Below, piece after piece: positions 45,114 to 52,705 of a DNA stretch of 64,000 bases (positions are counted from its first letter, which is position 1; every line of letters begins with the position of its first letter). The stretch is from NCBI RefSeq assembly GCF_000217935.1, contig NZ_AFHI01000001.1, positions 1 to 64,000 of the forward strand, in the 5' to 3' direction. Made by a program: the position numbers and the translations under genes. The stretch is from Rheinheimera sp. A13L. Its GTDB lineage: Bacteria; Pseudomonadota; Gammaproteobacteria; Enterobacterales; Alteromonadaceae. Below the pieces are notes generated by a model. The model was not told the DNA's origin and searched no databases. It was given only the letters and a program-made list of their open reading frames with translations.

Positions 45114-45491
45114 ATGAGTATTTTTGAACGGTTTAAAAACGCGCCAAATTTGCTGTTGCTAATTATTGGAGCTGGGTTTACTGCTTCCCTTTTTTCAGTT
45201 ATAGGCTTGATATCGTCTTTTTCAGAGTACGATGGTAGCTTGGTTCTTTTTTATCTCTCGAGTTCGATTTTCGTGATTATTTCTTCTGTTATGGTGCTTT
45301 TAAAATCTAAACTCTCTCGACTATGTTTTTTAATTGCATTTTTACTGAGCTGTTTACCTACTTTATTTGAAGAATACAAATATGGCTTAGAAGGGGTCGT
45401 GGTTATGGCTTGCATGGTACTTGCAATCTTATTTGTGCTAGCCCTTTATCTCTTTAAGAATAAACAGGTCGTTAGGTATTTTGCGGATTGA
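45114..45491 (+). CDS. Membrane protein, candidate immunity to RHS tip 1
   Basis: 125 residues with four hydrophobic segments (LLLLIIGAGFTASLFSVIGL, LVLFYLSSSIFVIISSVMVL, LCFLIAFLLSCLPTLF and VVVMACMVLAILFVLALYLF). It starts four bases after the RHS stop codon, the position always taken by the immunity gene in RHS modules. A membrane-embedded partner suggests that the cognate toxin tip acts on, or crosses, the inner membrane. No family is recognised. Base composition is AT-richer than the RHS core, as usual for exchanged tips. Confidence 0.7.
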   Translation: MSIFERFKNAPNLLLLIIGAGFTASLFSVIGLISSFSEYDGSLVLFYLSSSIFVIISSVMVLLKSKLSRLCFLIAFLLSCLPTLFEEYKYGLEGVVVMACMVLAILFVLALYLFKNKQVVRYFAD

Positions 45492-45579
45492 AGGTCATTT
45501 GGTATTTAGTCTGGAGAATGAGGACAGGTCTAGGTCTTTGCACCTAGCCCTTTTTTAAATCAGACGAACGGGATTACGG

Positions 45580-46503
45580 TTGTTAAGCGGCATTAAATAT
45601 ACGCCCTTTGACGCTGTAAAAGAGTGGACTTATGGCAATGCGTTAAAACGTCATCAAAGCTACGACGGCTCTATGCGTCTGACTGGAATTAGTACTGCCG
45701 CTGTACAAGGTTTAGGTTTTAGTTACGATGCCAATAACAATATCAGCGGCATCACCCATCACATCACCAGCAGCTACAGCCAAAGCTTTAGTTATGACAA
45801 ACCAAACCGCTTAACAGGCATCACCAGCTCTGGCTTGGGCAACCATAGTTTTGGCTATGATGCATTGGGCAACAGAACCAGCCGCAGTGGTGCTATCGCT
45901 GAAACTTACACTCTGGCGACAAACTCAAACCGTTTATCCAACGTCACTAAAGGCAGCCAAACACGAGTTTTTGGTTATGACGCTAACGGTAATGTCATCA
46001 GTGAAAAACGCTTCAATGGCAGTACCATTACTTATAGTTATAACGACGATAACCGAATGGTGACTGCGGGCACCACCCAGTATAAATACAACGCGCTGGG
46101 CCAGCGGGTGTATAAAAAAGTCGGCAGCACTGAAACCCTCTTTATTTACAGCCCACAAGGTCAGTTACTGGCCGAAGGCACCACCAAACAGTACATTTAT
46201 TTTGCTGGGCAGGTGGTAGGTTATATTCTGAACAACCAATTGTATTTTGTGCACAACGACCATTTAGGCAGACCAGAAGTCATTACCAATGCAAGCAAAG
46301 CGATAGTCTGGCGGGCTAAGCTGGAGGCTTTTGACAGAAGTGTACTAAGTTCGTCTATTGGTGACTTTAATATTGGCTTTCCAGGGCAGTACTGGGACTC
46401 TGAAAAACAAAGCTGGTATAACTATTTCAGGGATTACGATGCGACTTTAGGGCGCTATTTGCAGAGTGACCCAATCGGTTTGGCGGGTGGGTTGAATACT
46501 TAT
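45580..46503 (+). repeat. Displaced copy of the RHS core end (924 bp)
   Basis: These 924 bases match 43742-44665 of the full-length RHS gene base for base apart from scattered substitutions, with no indels. Differences cluster near 46325-46375 (CAGAAGTGTACTAAGTTCG against CCGCTCTGTACTGACGACC). Homology starts abruptly after GGATTACGGT and ends just after the core-closing motif, where the toxin tip begins. Confidence 0.9.
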
Positions 46504-46911
46504 GGATATGTATACGCTAATCCCTTGATTTATATTGACCCATACGGTTTAACCCCTGCCGCAGTCTGCCTTATTCCTCCTATGACTGGTGCGTGCGTGG
46601 CCGGTGCTACTGCTGTGGGTAACGGTATAACTGCAATTGGAGCTACAGGAATTGGGTTCTGGGCGGTTTTTAATAAAGATGGTTCCGAATCTAAACCTGA
46701 TAACTGCCCATCAGGGACTTTGCCAATTGATAAGGCTAAAGGAAAGTTTGATATAGATAGAAAAAAGTTACATGAAATCAAAAAAGGTGTGAAAGCAGGA
46801 CCCAAGACATGGACAGGTATCGCACCAAATGGAGATGTTTGGACAGGAGGGCCTCGTGGTGTGGGAGAAAATCATGGTCCATTTGACGGCTATCTGCCTG
46901 GAGGAAATTAA
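45580..46911 (+). CDS. Displaced RHS tip 2 (orphan core end plus toxin domain)
   Basis: 443 codons. About 308 are a near-identical copy of the RHS core end, then PYGLTP opens a new 121-residue toxin tip. The tip has a hydrophobic stretch ([19 protein letters not shown] and after) and a compact C-terminal domain, [19 protein letters not shown] followed by [19 protein letters not shown]. The latter resembles small polymorphic-toxin nuclease domains. The first codon is TTG at the homology edge with no ribosome site and no signal peptide, so on its own it is probably silent and serves as a reservoir tip. Its immunity gene overlaps it by one base (TAATG). Confidence 0.75.
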   Translation: MLSGIKYTPFDAVKEWTYGNALKRHQSYDGSMRLTGISTAAVQGLGFSYDANNNISGITHHITSSYSQSFSYDKPNRLTGITSSGLGNHSFGYDALGNRTSRSGAIAETYTLATNSNRLSNVTKGSQTRVFGYDANGNVISEKRFNGSTITYSYNDDNRMVTAGTTQYKYNALGQRVYKKVGSTETLFIYSPQGQLLAEGTTKQYIYFAGQVVGYILNNQLYFVHNDHLGRPEVITNASKAIVWRAKLEAFDRSVLSSSIGDFNIGFPGQYWDSEKQSWYNYFRDYDATLGRYLQSDPIGLAGGLNTYGYVYANPLIYIDPYGLTPAAVCLIPPMTGACVAGATAVGNGITAIGATGIGFWAVFNKDGSESKPDNCPSGTLPIDKAKGKFDIDRKKLHEIKKGVKAGPKTWTGIAPNGDVWTGGPRGVGENHGPFDGYLPGGN

Positions 46912-47315
46912 TGAATGAAAGTGAATATACAATTTCATTACGTATTGAGCACCCATCACTAACGTGCAATGAAATAACCGAAACCATAGGATTGTATCCT
47001 AAGTTTAGCTATTCAGTTGGTGAGCCGCGAAGAACACCTCGCGGCGACACACTTGAGGGGTTTTATAAAGAAACATATTGTTGTTTCGATGTTATCCCAA
47101 CAAAAACAGGGGATTTCACTGATGATATTGAACAAATTGTCACACAATTGAGTGGACTCACTAGCTATTTTGCAAATTTAACGGCGGAAGGTGGCAGAGT
47201 TGAGATCTTTGTTGGTATTTTTTCTGACGAGACTGTAGGTTTTACTCTTACAACTAAAGATATGATTGCATTAGCAAACTTATCATTAGAATTATCTGTA
47301 GAAATATATAAGTAA
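46911..47315 (+). CDS. DUF4279-like immunity protein of RHS tip 2
   Basis: 134 residues. The opening ISLRIEHPSLTCNEITETIG, then LYPKFSYSVGEPRRTPRGD, is the pattern of DUF4279 proteins, many of which are found as immunity genes of polymorphic toxins. The rest is an alpha/beta domain (GRVEIFVGIFSDETVGFTL). It is soluble, unlike the tip 1 partner, in line with a cytoplasmic toxin target. Its ATG overlaps the tip 2 stop codon (TAATG). Confidence 0.8.
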   Translation: MNESEYTISLRIEHPSLTCNEITETIGLYPKFSYSVGEPRRTPRGDTLEGFYKETYCCFDVIPTKTGDFTDDIEQIVTQLSGLTSYFANLTAEGGRVEIFVGIFSDETVGFTLTTKDMIALANLSLELSVEIYK

Positions 47316-47417
47316 GACAGCGACACACGTGCATATATTTACATGGGCATCATATCCTACAGCTATGTTGGCTTGCACAACTGTTTCGTACCGGATGGGT
47401 ATGAAGGGGGCGTTCAG

Positions 47418-47726
47418 ATGATGGTGGATTACTTTCACAACGGAAAATATTTCCCTTTGATTTTTGGATTTCTATTTTTCTGCATTATTTTATTTTTTTA
47501 TCTCAAAGAGAAAATAATTCAATGCGTAAGAAAAAAGTATGATTGCACGAGAGAGCAATCCTTTGTAATCCTTTCGCGTTCTGAAGGAAAGAGCAGCCGA
47601 TTTCTTATAAATTTGTTTTTCTTTACAAGAATAGCTGCAACTTCTTCATATACTCTAATAATTATTTTTGTCATTTTTGCGGCCATTTATTGGCATTTTA
47701 GAATATCGGACCTCACAGCTAGCTGA
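47418..47726 (+). CDS. Orphan membrane protein, possible immunity relic
   Basis: 102 residues from the ATG at 47418, with AAGGGGG upstream; an earlier in-frame ATG at 47343 gives 25 extra residues. Two strong hydrophobic segments (FPLIFGFLFFCIILFFYL and YTLIIIFVIFAAIYW) flank a basic, polar middle. Located directly after the DUF4279 gene, without a toxin tip in front of it. In RHS arrays such genes are typically immunity genes left after their toxin was lost. No family recognised. Confidence 0.55.
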   Translation: MMVDYFHNGKYFPLIFGFLFFCIILFFYLKEKIIQCVRKKYDCTREQSFVILSRSEGKSSRFLINLFFFTRIAATSSYTLIIIFVIFAAIYWHFRISDLTAS

Positions 47727-47790
47727 ACTACGCATAGGGGAGGATTACCAGAGTGGACTATGGATCAATTAAATAAAGAATACGGGGACT

Positions 47791-48018
47791 GTGGCTGTGC
47801 AAAATAAAACTAAATCAATCATGTTTTATTGTTGGTTGCTAATTGTCACCGCCCTATTAAGTTCTCTGTTCAAATGGTTAGAGCTTTCCTTTTTAGAGCG
47901 TTATCCGGAGCATGATTTTTGGTTGCAAAAGGTGCTTATATCCATATTTATCTTGTTACTAATTCCATTAGTAATCAAACCTCTGCTTAACATGTTTGGT
48001 GTCAAGATGAAGCGGTAG
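47791..48018 (+). CDS. Small membrane protein, possible immunity relic
   Basis: 75 residues starting with GTG (GGGG upstream) and carrying two hydrophobic segments (IMFYCWLLIVTALLSSLF and VLISIFILLLIPLVI). The end, VIKPLLNMFGVKMKR, resembles the end of the 24-residue frame that follows it (VVIKPLSEILRKK). The upstream sequences of both share AAATAAAG-AT/TT-ACGG. It appears to be one of two related immunity-like genes, the second being mostly lost. Confidence 0.5.
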   Translation: MAVQNKTKSIMFYCWLLIVTALLSSLFKWLELSFLERYPEHDFWLQKVLISIFILLLIPLVIKPLLNMFGVKMKR

Positions 48019-48057
48019 CTGTATACCTACTGAATGACATAAATAAAGGTTACGGAG

Positions 48058-48132
48058 ATGATCATTGTGTTTGGTGTAACTTTAGGCCTTGTTGTTATTA
48101 AGCCGTTATCTGAAATACTAAGAAAAAAGTAA
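48058..48132 (+). pseudogene. 24-codon remnant related to the preceding membrane gene
   Basis: The short frame MIIVFGVTLGLVVIKPL followed by SEILRKK has the hydrophobic-then-VIKPL ending of the 47791 gene and a similar upstream block. It probably represents the C-terminal end of a second copy after a deletion. AAAGG lies 8 bases upstream, so it might still be translated. Confidence 0.4.
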
Positions 48133-48199
48133 CTTAAAATATCGACTGCCATAAACGGGGTTGGTCTTATACCTACCCCCTGTTTTTCGCTTTTAACGT

Positions 48200-48892
48200 T
48201 TAACAGGCATCACCAGCTCTGGCTTGGGCAACCATAGTTTTGGGTATGATGCGTTGGGCAACAGAACCAGCCGCACTGGTGCTATCGCTGAAACTTACAC
48301 TCTGGCGACAAACTCAAACCGTTTATCCAACGTCACTAAAGGCAGCCAAACACGAGTTTTTGGTTATGACGCTAACGGTAATGTCATCAGTGAAAAACGC
48401 TTCAATGGCAGTACCATTACTTATAGTTATAACGACGATAACCGAATGGTGACTGCGGGCACCACCCAGTATAAATACAACGCGCTGGGCCAGCGGGTGT
48501 ATAAAAAAGTCGGCAGCACTGAAACCCGCTTTGTTTACAGCCCACAAGGTCAGTTACTGGCCGAAGGCACCACCAAACAGTACATTTATTTTAATGGCCA
48601 GGTGGTAGGTTATATTCTGAACAACCAATTGTATTTTGTGCACAACGACCATTTAGGCAGGCCGGAAGTCATTACCAATGCCAGCAAAGCGATAGTCTGG
48701 CGGGCTAAGCTGGAGGCCTTTGACCGCTCTGTACTGACGACCAGCATAGGTGAGTTTAATATCGGCTTTCCAGGACAGTACTGGGACTCTGAAAAACAAA
48801 GCTGGTATAACTATTTCAGGGATTATGATGCGACTTTAGGGCGCTATTTGCAGAGTGACCCTATTGGTTTGGCGGGTGGGTTGAATACTTAT
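48200..48892 (+). repeat. Displaced copy of the RHS core end (693 bp)
   Basis: These 693 bases match 43973-44665 of the RHS gene without indels. The copy shares the CCGCTCTGTACTGACGACC variant with the full gene rather than with the 45580 copy. It shares ACTGAAACCC with the 45580 copy rather than with the full gene. This mosaic pattern points to repeated gene conversion. Confidence 0.9.
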
Positions 48893-49321
48893 GGGTATGT
48901 ATTTAATAATCCAGCTCGTCTTGTCGATAGTTTTGGTTTAAGTCCTGAAGATGTTTCAGCAATTATCAGCCAGTTCCAGATGACAGCTGCAAATATGACA
49001 AGGAATGGACAGAGAACTTCACCAGGGGTATGGAACAATATGCAACGATCGCTTCATGACGTAAGTGGAGGTAAAGTAGGAAATAAATACAAAGGCTGTT
49101 ATGAACAAGCAATTCAATTACAAAGTATATTGGGCTTTCAGAAATTTAACGACCAATGGAGTTTTCAGCTAAAAGGATCGAACTTACCTCACATTCAACC
49201 TGGTGAAGGATTAAATCTTGGACCTCATTGGTGGATACAAGCAACGTCGGACAATTTGAAAGACCCTGTAATAACGCTTGATCCCTGGAGCAACAGTATC
49301 TTTTCTTCAGGAGAAAAGTAA
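48224..49321 (+). CDS. Displaced RHS tip 3 with Cys-His-Asp toxin domain
   Basis: 365 codons. About 223 copy the RHS core end, then DSFGLSPED opens a toxin tip of about 128 residues. That tip contains KGCYEQAIQLQSIL (Cys near 292), GPHWWIQATS (His near 335) and VITLDPWSN (Asp near 353). The order Cys-His-Asp with a helix after the Cys and an aromatic residue after the His fits a papain-like or transglutaminase-like peptidase/deamidase fold. An in-frame stop precedes the homology (TAA 48194), and the first start is TTG 48224 without a ribosome site. As a free gene it is probably silent. Confidence 0.75.
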   Translation: MGNHSFGYDALGNRTSRTGAIAETYTLATNSNRLSNVTKGSQTRVFGYDANGNVISEKRFNGSTITYSYNDDNRMVTAGTTQYKYNALGQRVYKKVGSTETRFVYSPQGQLLAEGTTKQYIYFNGQVVGYILNNQLYFVHNDHLGRPEVITNASKAIVWRAKLEAFDRSVLTTSIGEFNIGFPGQYWDSEKQSWYNYFRDYDATLGRYLQSDPIGLAGGLNTYGYVFNNPARLVDSFGLSPEDVSAIISQFQMTAANMTRNGQRTSPGVWNNMQRSLHDVSGGKVGNKYKGCYEQAIQLQSILGFQKFNDQWSFQLKGSNLPHIQPGEGLNLGPHWWIQATSDNLKDPVITLDPWSNSIFSSGEK

Positions 49322-49322
49322 A

Positions 49323-49685
49323 ATGAACCCGTTAGCATATTGCATAATTATTTCTATAATTTTATCAATATTTATTATTCACACACTGAATAATCTCAGT
49401 CTATTTATCTCTGAAAACACGAGTGCCGTTGTATTGATTTTCATTATTTCAGTTTGTGTCTCTCTAGGTGCCTTGCTGGGTTTTTTTCTACAAAAAAATA
49501 AATATCTACCAAGTCTGCGTCCAATCGTTTACTGGCCACTAATCGGCGCCCTGTTAGGGTTGATAATTAAAGGAAGTGGAAATACCGGGTTATTTATTTG
49601 CATTTGTATCACCACCATTGTAGGAATCATCTTCGAGCGTAAGCGAGGGAAGATCACTAAGCAAGACCAAGACCACGAGGTATAA
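49323..49685 (+). CDS. Membrane immunity candidate of RHS tip 3
   Basis: 120 residues from the ATG at 49323 (GGAGAAAAG upstream), starting one base after the tip 3 stop. Four hydrophobic segments are visible (YCIIISIILSIFIIHTL, AVVLIFIISVCVSLGALLGF, IVYWPLIGALLGLII and TGLFICICITTIVGIIF). No family recognised. The position immediately after a toxin tip is the main evidence for immunity. A longer frame from 49278 overlaps the toxin gene and lacks a ribosome site. Confidence 0.65.
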   Translation: MNPLAYCIIISIILSIFIIHTLNNLSLFISENTSAVVLIFIISVCVSLGALLGFFLQKNKYLPSLRPIVYWPLIGALLGLIIKGSGNTGLFICICITTIVGIIFERKRGKITKQDQDHEV

Positions 49686-49818
49686 ACAACGCAAGATCAA
49701 CACGGGGTAAGCGACCATCGCGTCCTGCCCCGAGTTTAAACCAATACAGAGAGCAAAAATAAACAATACCAGCTTATGTATTATAAAAAACTAAGATGAT
49801 TGAGTAAACGTTCTGGAC

Positions 49819-49919
49819 TTATGATTCCGGCAGCTACGCTCAGGGCAAACTAAGCAGCTTCAACGACGACAGCGGTTCCACTCAGTATGGATACAATGGC
49901 TGGGGAATGCTTGGTCAAC
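49819..49919 (+). repeat. 101-bp fragment of the RHS core
   Basis: The bases match 43474-43574 of the RHS gene exactly as far as I can see, from TTATGATTCCGGCAGC to ATGCTTGGTCAAC. This is an earlier part of the core than the other two displaced copies carry. It is therefore a trace of a separate recombination event, without its tip. Confidence 0.85.
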
Positions 49920-49952
49920 CCTCGTATCTTGTCCCTATTTTTCATTCTAAAC

Positions 49953-49977
49953 AAAGCGCCTGACAGGCTTTATTTTT
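49953..49977 (+). terminator. Probable terminator of the RHS array
   Basis: AAAGC (49953-49957) pairs with GCTTT (49967-49971), with GCC/GGC-type pairing possible within, followed by ATTTTT. The stem is short but the T-run is good. Confidence 0.45.
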
Positions 49978-50159
49978 GCTCGCTTTGCTGAAATTTAATG
50001 AATGTTCTTTAAATACAATATCTGCTCTGTATTCGCAGTTTTATTGTTATTGCATTGCCGTGAAAAAATTTACCGATTTTATTATGTAAACCAATTGTCA
50101 CAGATCTGAAAAACTGATTTACTAATTCCGCATTTGAAAATCACTACATGGAGTTATTT

Positions 50160-51260
50160 GTGCCTGCACGATTCACTGCCCACACCTCTTCTATTTTACT
50201 GTTCACCTTAGCTCTTGGCCTTACAGCTCCCGTGCAGGCGGCTGATTTTATGCAGGAGTACAAGGCTTACAAAGCTGCCATTGAAAAAGATGATACAAAA
50301 GCGGCACTGTCCCATGCCAGAAATGCTTATCAGCTTGGCGCAACAAAATATGGAAAAAATAGCCTTAATTATGCCAATTTGGGTATTAACCTTGCGGATG
50401 CGCTGATTAGCGCCAGACAAGCAAAAGGAACTCGCAACGCAAAAAAACATAAAGAAGCACATGCTTTATATCTGAGTGCTTTGAGCATTTATGAACAAGA
50501 GTATGGTGCCAAAGCGGCCGAATTGATGTCACCTTTGCTCAGCGCTGCGGACAGTACCAAAGACGACAAAAAAGCGAATGAGCTGAGTCTGCGAGCGCTG
50601 AAAATCGCTGAGGCCAGCAATGACCCACTGATGTTGGCGCAAACTCAAATTCAGGCTTTTGTGCGGTTAGTGAACACCAAATTTTATACAACTAAAATGA
50701 TTTCTCACTTAAGAGATGCCTATGAATATTATGTCAAGCATTCACCAGCAGACTCTATTGAACGATTAGAAGCGACCTTTTTGATGGCTAACCTGCATGC
50801 AGGAAATAAACACGAAGACGAAGCGGAAGAATTATTCTTTGAAGTGATTAAACAGTTTAAAAGCTTAAACTACTCTCATCCTTACGCTTTAGGCTCACAC
50901 GCCCGGCTGGTTTCTTTGTATCAAGAGATGGGTGAAGCAGATAAAGCGACTGAACATTGTGTTGTTATAGGACAAATGCGTCCCTGGAGCGACAGCCAGG
51001 AGCAGATACCTTTGTATCGTTCTGAACCCCATTATCCAACCTTGTCCGGCACAAGAGGAGTGGAAGGTTATGCCATCATTGATTTTGCGGTGAATGAGCA
51101 AGGCATGGTCGTTGACACAAAAGTGGTGTCCTCCAAAGGAGGTAAGAGCTTTGAAACTGCAACCCTAAACGCCGTAAAAAACTGGCGGTACGCGCCAAAA
51201 TTTGAAAATGGCAAGCCAGTGACCACACGCACAAAGGTACATATGAATTTCGAGATGTAA
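50160..51260 (+). CDS. Exported TPR-like protein with C-terminal TonB domain
   Basis: 366 residues from the GTG at 50160, which has GGAG six bases upstream. The ATG at 50148 lies in that ribosome site. The signal peptide is HTSSILLFTLALGLTAPVQA. The middle is helical with TPR-like repeats (NYANLGINLADALISARQAK, ALYLSALSIYEQEYGAKAAE, EAEELFFEVIKQF). The C-terminal 90 residues are a TonB C-terminal domain (GYAIIDFAVNEQGMVVDTKV, then ATLNAVKNWRYAPKFENGKP). There is no N-terminal membrane anchor, so it is not a canonical TonB. Likely periplasmic. A strong terminator follows. Confidence 0.85.
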   Translation: MPARFTAHTSSILLFTLALGLTAPVQAADFMQEYKAYKAAIEKDDTKAALSHARNAYQLGATKYGKNSLNYANLGINLADALISARQAKGTRNAKKHKEAHALYLSALSIYEQEYGAKAAELMSPLLSAADSTKDDKKANELSLRALKIAEASNDPLMLAQTQIQAFVRLVNTKFYTTKMISHLRDAYEYYVKHSPADSIERLEATFLMANLHAGNKHEDEAEELFFEVIKQFKSLNYSHPYALGSHARLVSLYQEMGEADKATEHCVVIGQMRPWSDSQEQIPLYRSEPHYPTLSGTRGVEGYAIIDFAVNEQGMVVDTKVVSSKGGKSFETATLNAVKNWRYAPKFENGKPVTTRTKVHMNFEM

Positions 51261-51280
51261 TTCTGGCTTCAGTCAACACA

Positions 51281-51317
51281 ACAGCGGCTTTGTATTCCAA
51301 GGCCGCTGTCGTTTTTT
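51281..51317 (+). terminator. Strong Rho-independent terminator
   Basis: ACAGCGGC (51281-51288) pairs with GCCGCTGT (51302-51309), extended by TTT/AAG-type pairs to an 11-bp stem, followed by CGTTTTTT. It ends the 50160 gene and separates it from the convergent cys operon. Confidence 0.85.
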
Positions 51318-51335
51318 AATGGTTCGGCAAGCTGT

Positions 51336-52103
51336 TCAGGTTCCGACTAAAAAATTCGGGTTTTTCAGGTTTTCTCTGTGATAAGCCGGATTCGCTATGC
51401 CCTGATACTCCACCACAGCACCAGCTACTTTCGCAATAACATGGCCTGCGCCAGTATCCCACAACATGGTAGGGCCAAACCGAGGGTATAAATGTGCGCT
51501 GCCTTCGGCCACTAAACAGAACTTCAGTGAACTGCCTACCGCTATCAGTTCATGGTGCGGGAAACGGCTTAAGTAATCTTCAATATCAGCGCTGTAATGA
51601 CTGCGGCTGCCCACTACTTTCACCACTTCACCTGAAGCTGGCGTTAAAGCAACACGAATAGTTTCAGTTAAGCCATGCTGTTGCCGGGTCGCCCCTAAAC
51701 CTTCAGCTGCGGCATAGGTTTTATCCAGCACCGGGGCATGAATAACGCCAAGCACAGGTTCGCCTTGTTGAATAAGAGCTATGTTGACGGTAAATTCGCC
51801 GTTGCGTTTAATAAATTCTTTGGTGCCATCTAAGGGGTCAACCAGCCAGTATTCAGTCCACTGCTGGCGTTCTGACCAGGGAATATCAGCTGCTTCTTCG
51901 GACAACACTGGCACATGGGGCGTTAACTTATTCAGTTCGGCCAGAATCAAATGATGGGCGGCTAGATCTGCTTCGGTTAAAGGCGATTCATCGTCTTTTT
52001 GTTCAACCACAAAATCACGTTGGTACACAGTTAAAATGGCTTCGCCCGCAGCTATGGCAATGCCTTGTATTTGATCCAATAAGTCCTGCGTCAGTTGCAG
52101 CAT
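51336..52103 (-). CDS. cysQ: 3'(2'),5'-bisphosphate nucleotidase
   Basis: The enzyme removes the 3'-phosphate from PAP (and PAPS), which accumulates during sulfate reduction. 255 residues (E. coli CysQ is 246) of the inositol-monophosphatase fold: ESPLTEADLAAH, LSEEAADIPWSERQQW (metal-binding Glu), YWLVDPLDGTKEFIKRNGEF (DPLDGT metal site), and MLWDTGAGHVIAKVAGAVV (second metal site). It is the last gene of the cys operon and starts in a 1-base overlap with the cysC stop (TAATG). Confidence 0.94.
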   Translation of the reverse strand: MLQLTQDLLDQIQGIAIAAGEAILTVYQRDFVVEQKDDESPLTEADLAAHHLILAELNKLTPHVPVLSEEAADIPWSERQQWTEYWLVDPLDGTKEFIKRNGEFTVNIALIQQGEPVLGVIHAPVLDKTYAAAEGLGATRQQHGLTETIRVALTPASGEVVKVVGSRSHYSADIEDYLSRFPHHELIAVGSSLKFCLVAEGSAHLYPRFGPTMLWDTGAGHVIAKVAGAVVEYQGIANPAYHRENLKNPNFLVGT

Positions 52104-52696
52104 TAGCTCAGCACTCCTTTTTCAGTCAATAAGGCAATCAACTGTTCGACACTTTGCTCCAGACTTTGCTCTGCTGTGTCTATGGTCAGATCCGGGTGTT
52201 CCGGTGCTTCATAAGGATCGGAAATCCCGGTGAAGTGACTGATTTCACCACGTCTGGCTTTTTGATACAAACCTTTCACGTCACGTTGCTCACACACATC
52301 TAACGAAGTGGCGATATAAATCTCTAAAAATTTAGTATCAGGTAAGCTGTTTTTAATGGCCTGACGCTGAGCACGGTAAGGAGAAATAAAGGCGCTGAGC
52401 ACCACCAGGCCGGCGTCCAGCATTAAACCTGCCACTGCACCTACCCGGCGGATATTTTCGGTCCGATCCGCTTCGCTGAAGCCTAAATCAGCACATAAAC
52501 CATGACGCACATTATCGCCGTCCAGCAAATAGCTGTGCACCTTACGTTTTACCAGTTCTTGCTCTAAGGCATTAGCCACTGTGGATTTTCCTGCGCCGCT
52601 TAAGCCGGTAAACCACAATACAACGCCTTGATGACCGTTTTGTTGCTCACGATCTGCACGGCTGATTTGATAGTTTTGCCAAACCACCTGACTCAT
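52103..52696 (-). CDS. cysC: Adenylylsulfate kinase
   Basis: The enzyme phosphorylates adenosine-5'-phosphosulfate to PAPS. 197 residues (E. coli 201). P-loop GLSGAGKST (residues 31-39), [35 protein letters not shown], and the Ser in [13 protein letters not shown]. It sits between the SLC13 transporter gene (9 bases) and cysQ. It is the stand-alone form, since cysN is present without a kinase fusion. Confidence 0.95.
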   Translation of the reverse strand: MSQVVWQNYQISRADREQQNGHQGVVLWFTGLSGAGKSTVANALEQELVKRKVHSYLLDGDNVRHGLCADLGFSEADRTENIRRVGAVAGLMLDAGLVVLSAFISPYRAQRQAIKNSLPDTKFLEIYIATSLDVCEQRDVKGLYQKARRGEISHFTGISDPYEAPEHPDLTIDTAEQSLEQSVEQLIALLTEKGVLS

Positions 52697-52705
52697 AAAA
52701 ATTCC

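Larger units (their letters stand above)
49686..50159. other. Intergenic end of the RHS array
   Basis: About 474 bases. It holds the 101-bp RHS fragment (49819-49919) and a likely terminator (49953-49977). The remainder to 50159 is non-coding, AT-rich, and carries the GTG-start gene's ribosome site GGAG at 50150-50153. No immunity gene follows the fragment. Confidence 0.5.

Noticed and set aside
43742-49919. The repeated RHS segments as a CRISPR or satellite array
   Set aside because: The repeats are long, coding, in frame, and of different length. They are displaced RHS core ends.
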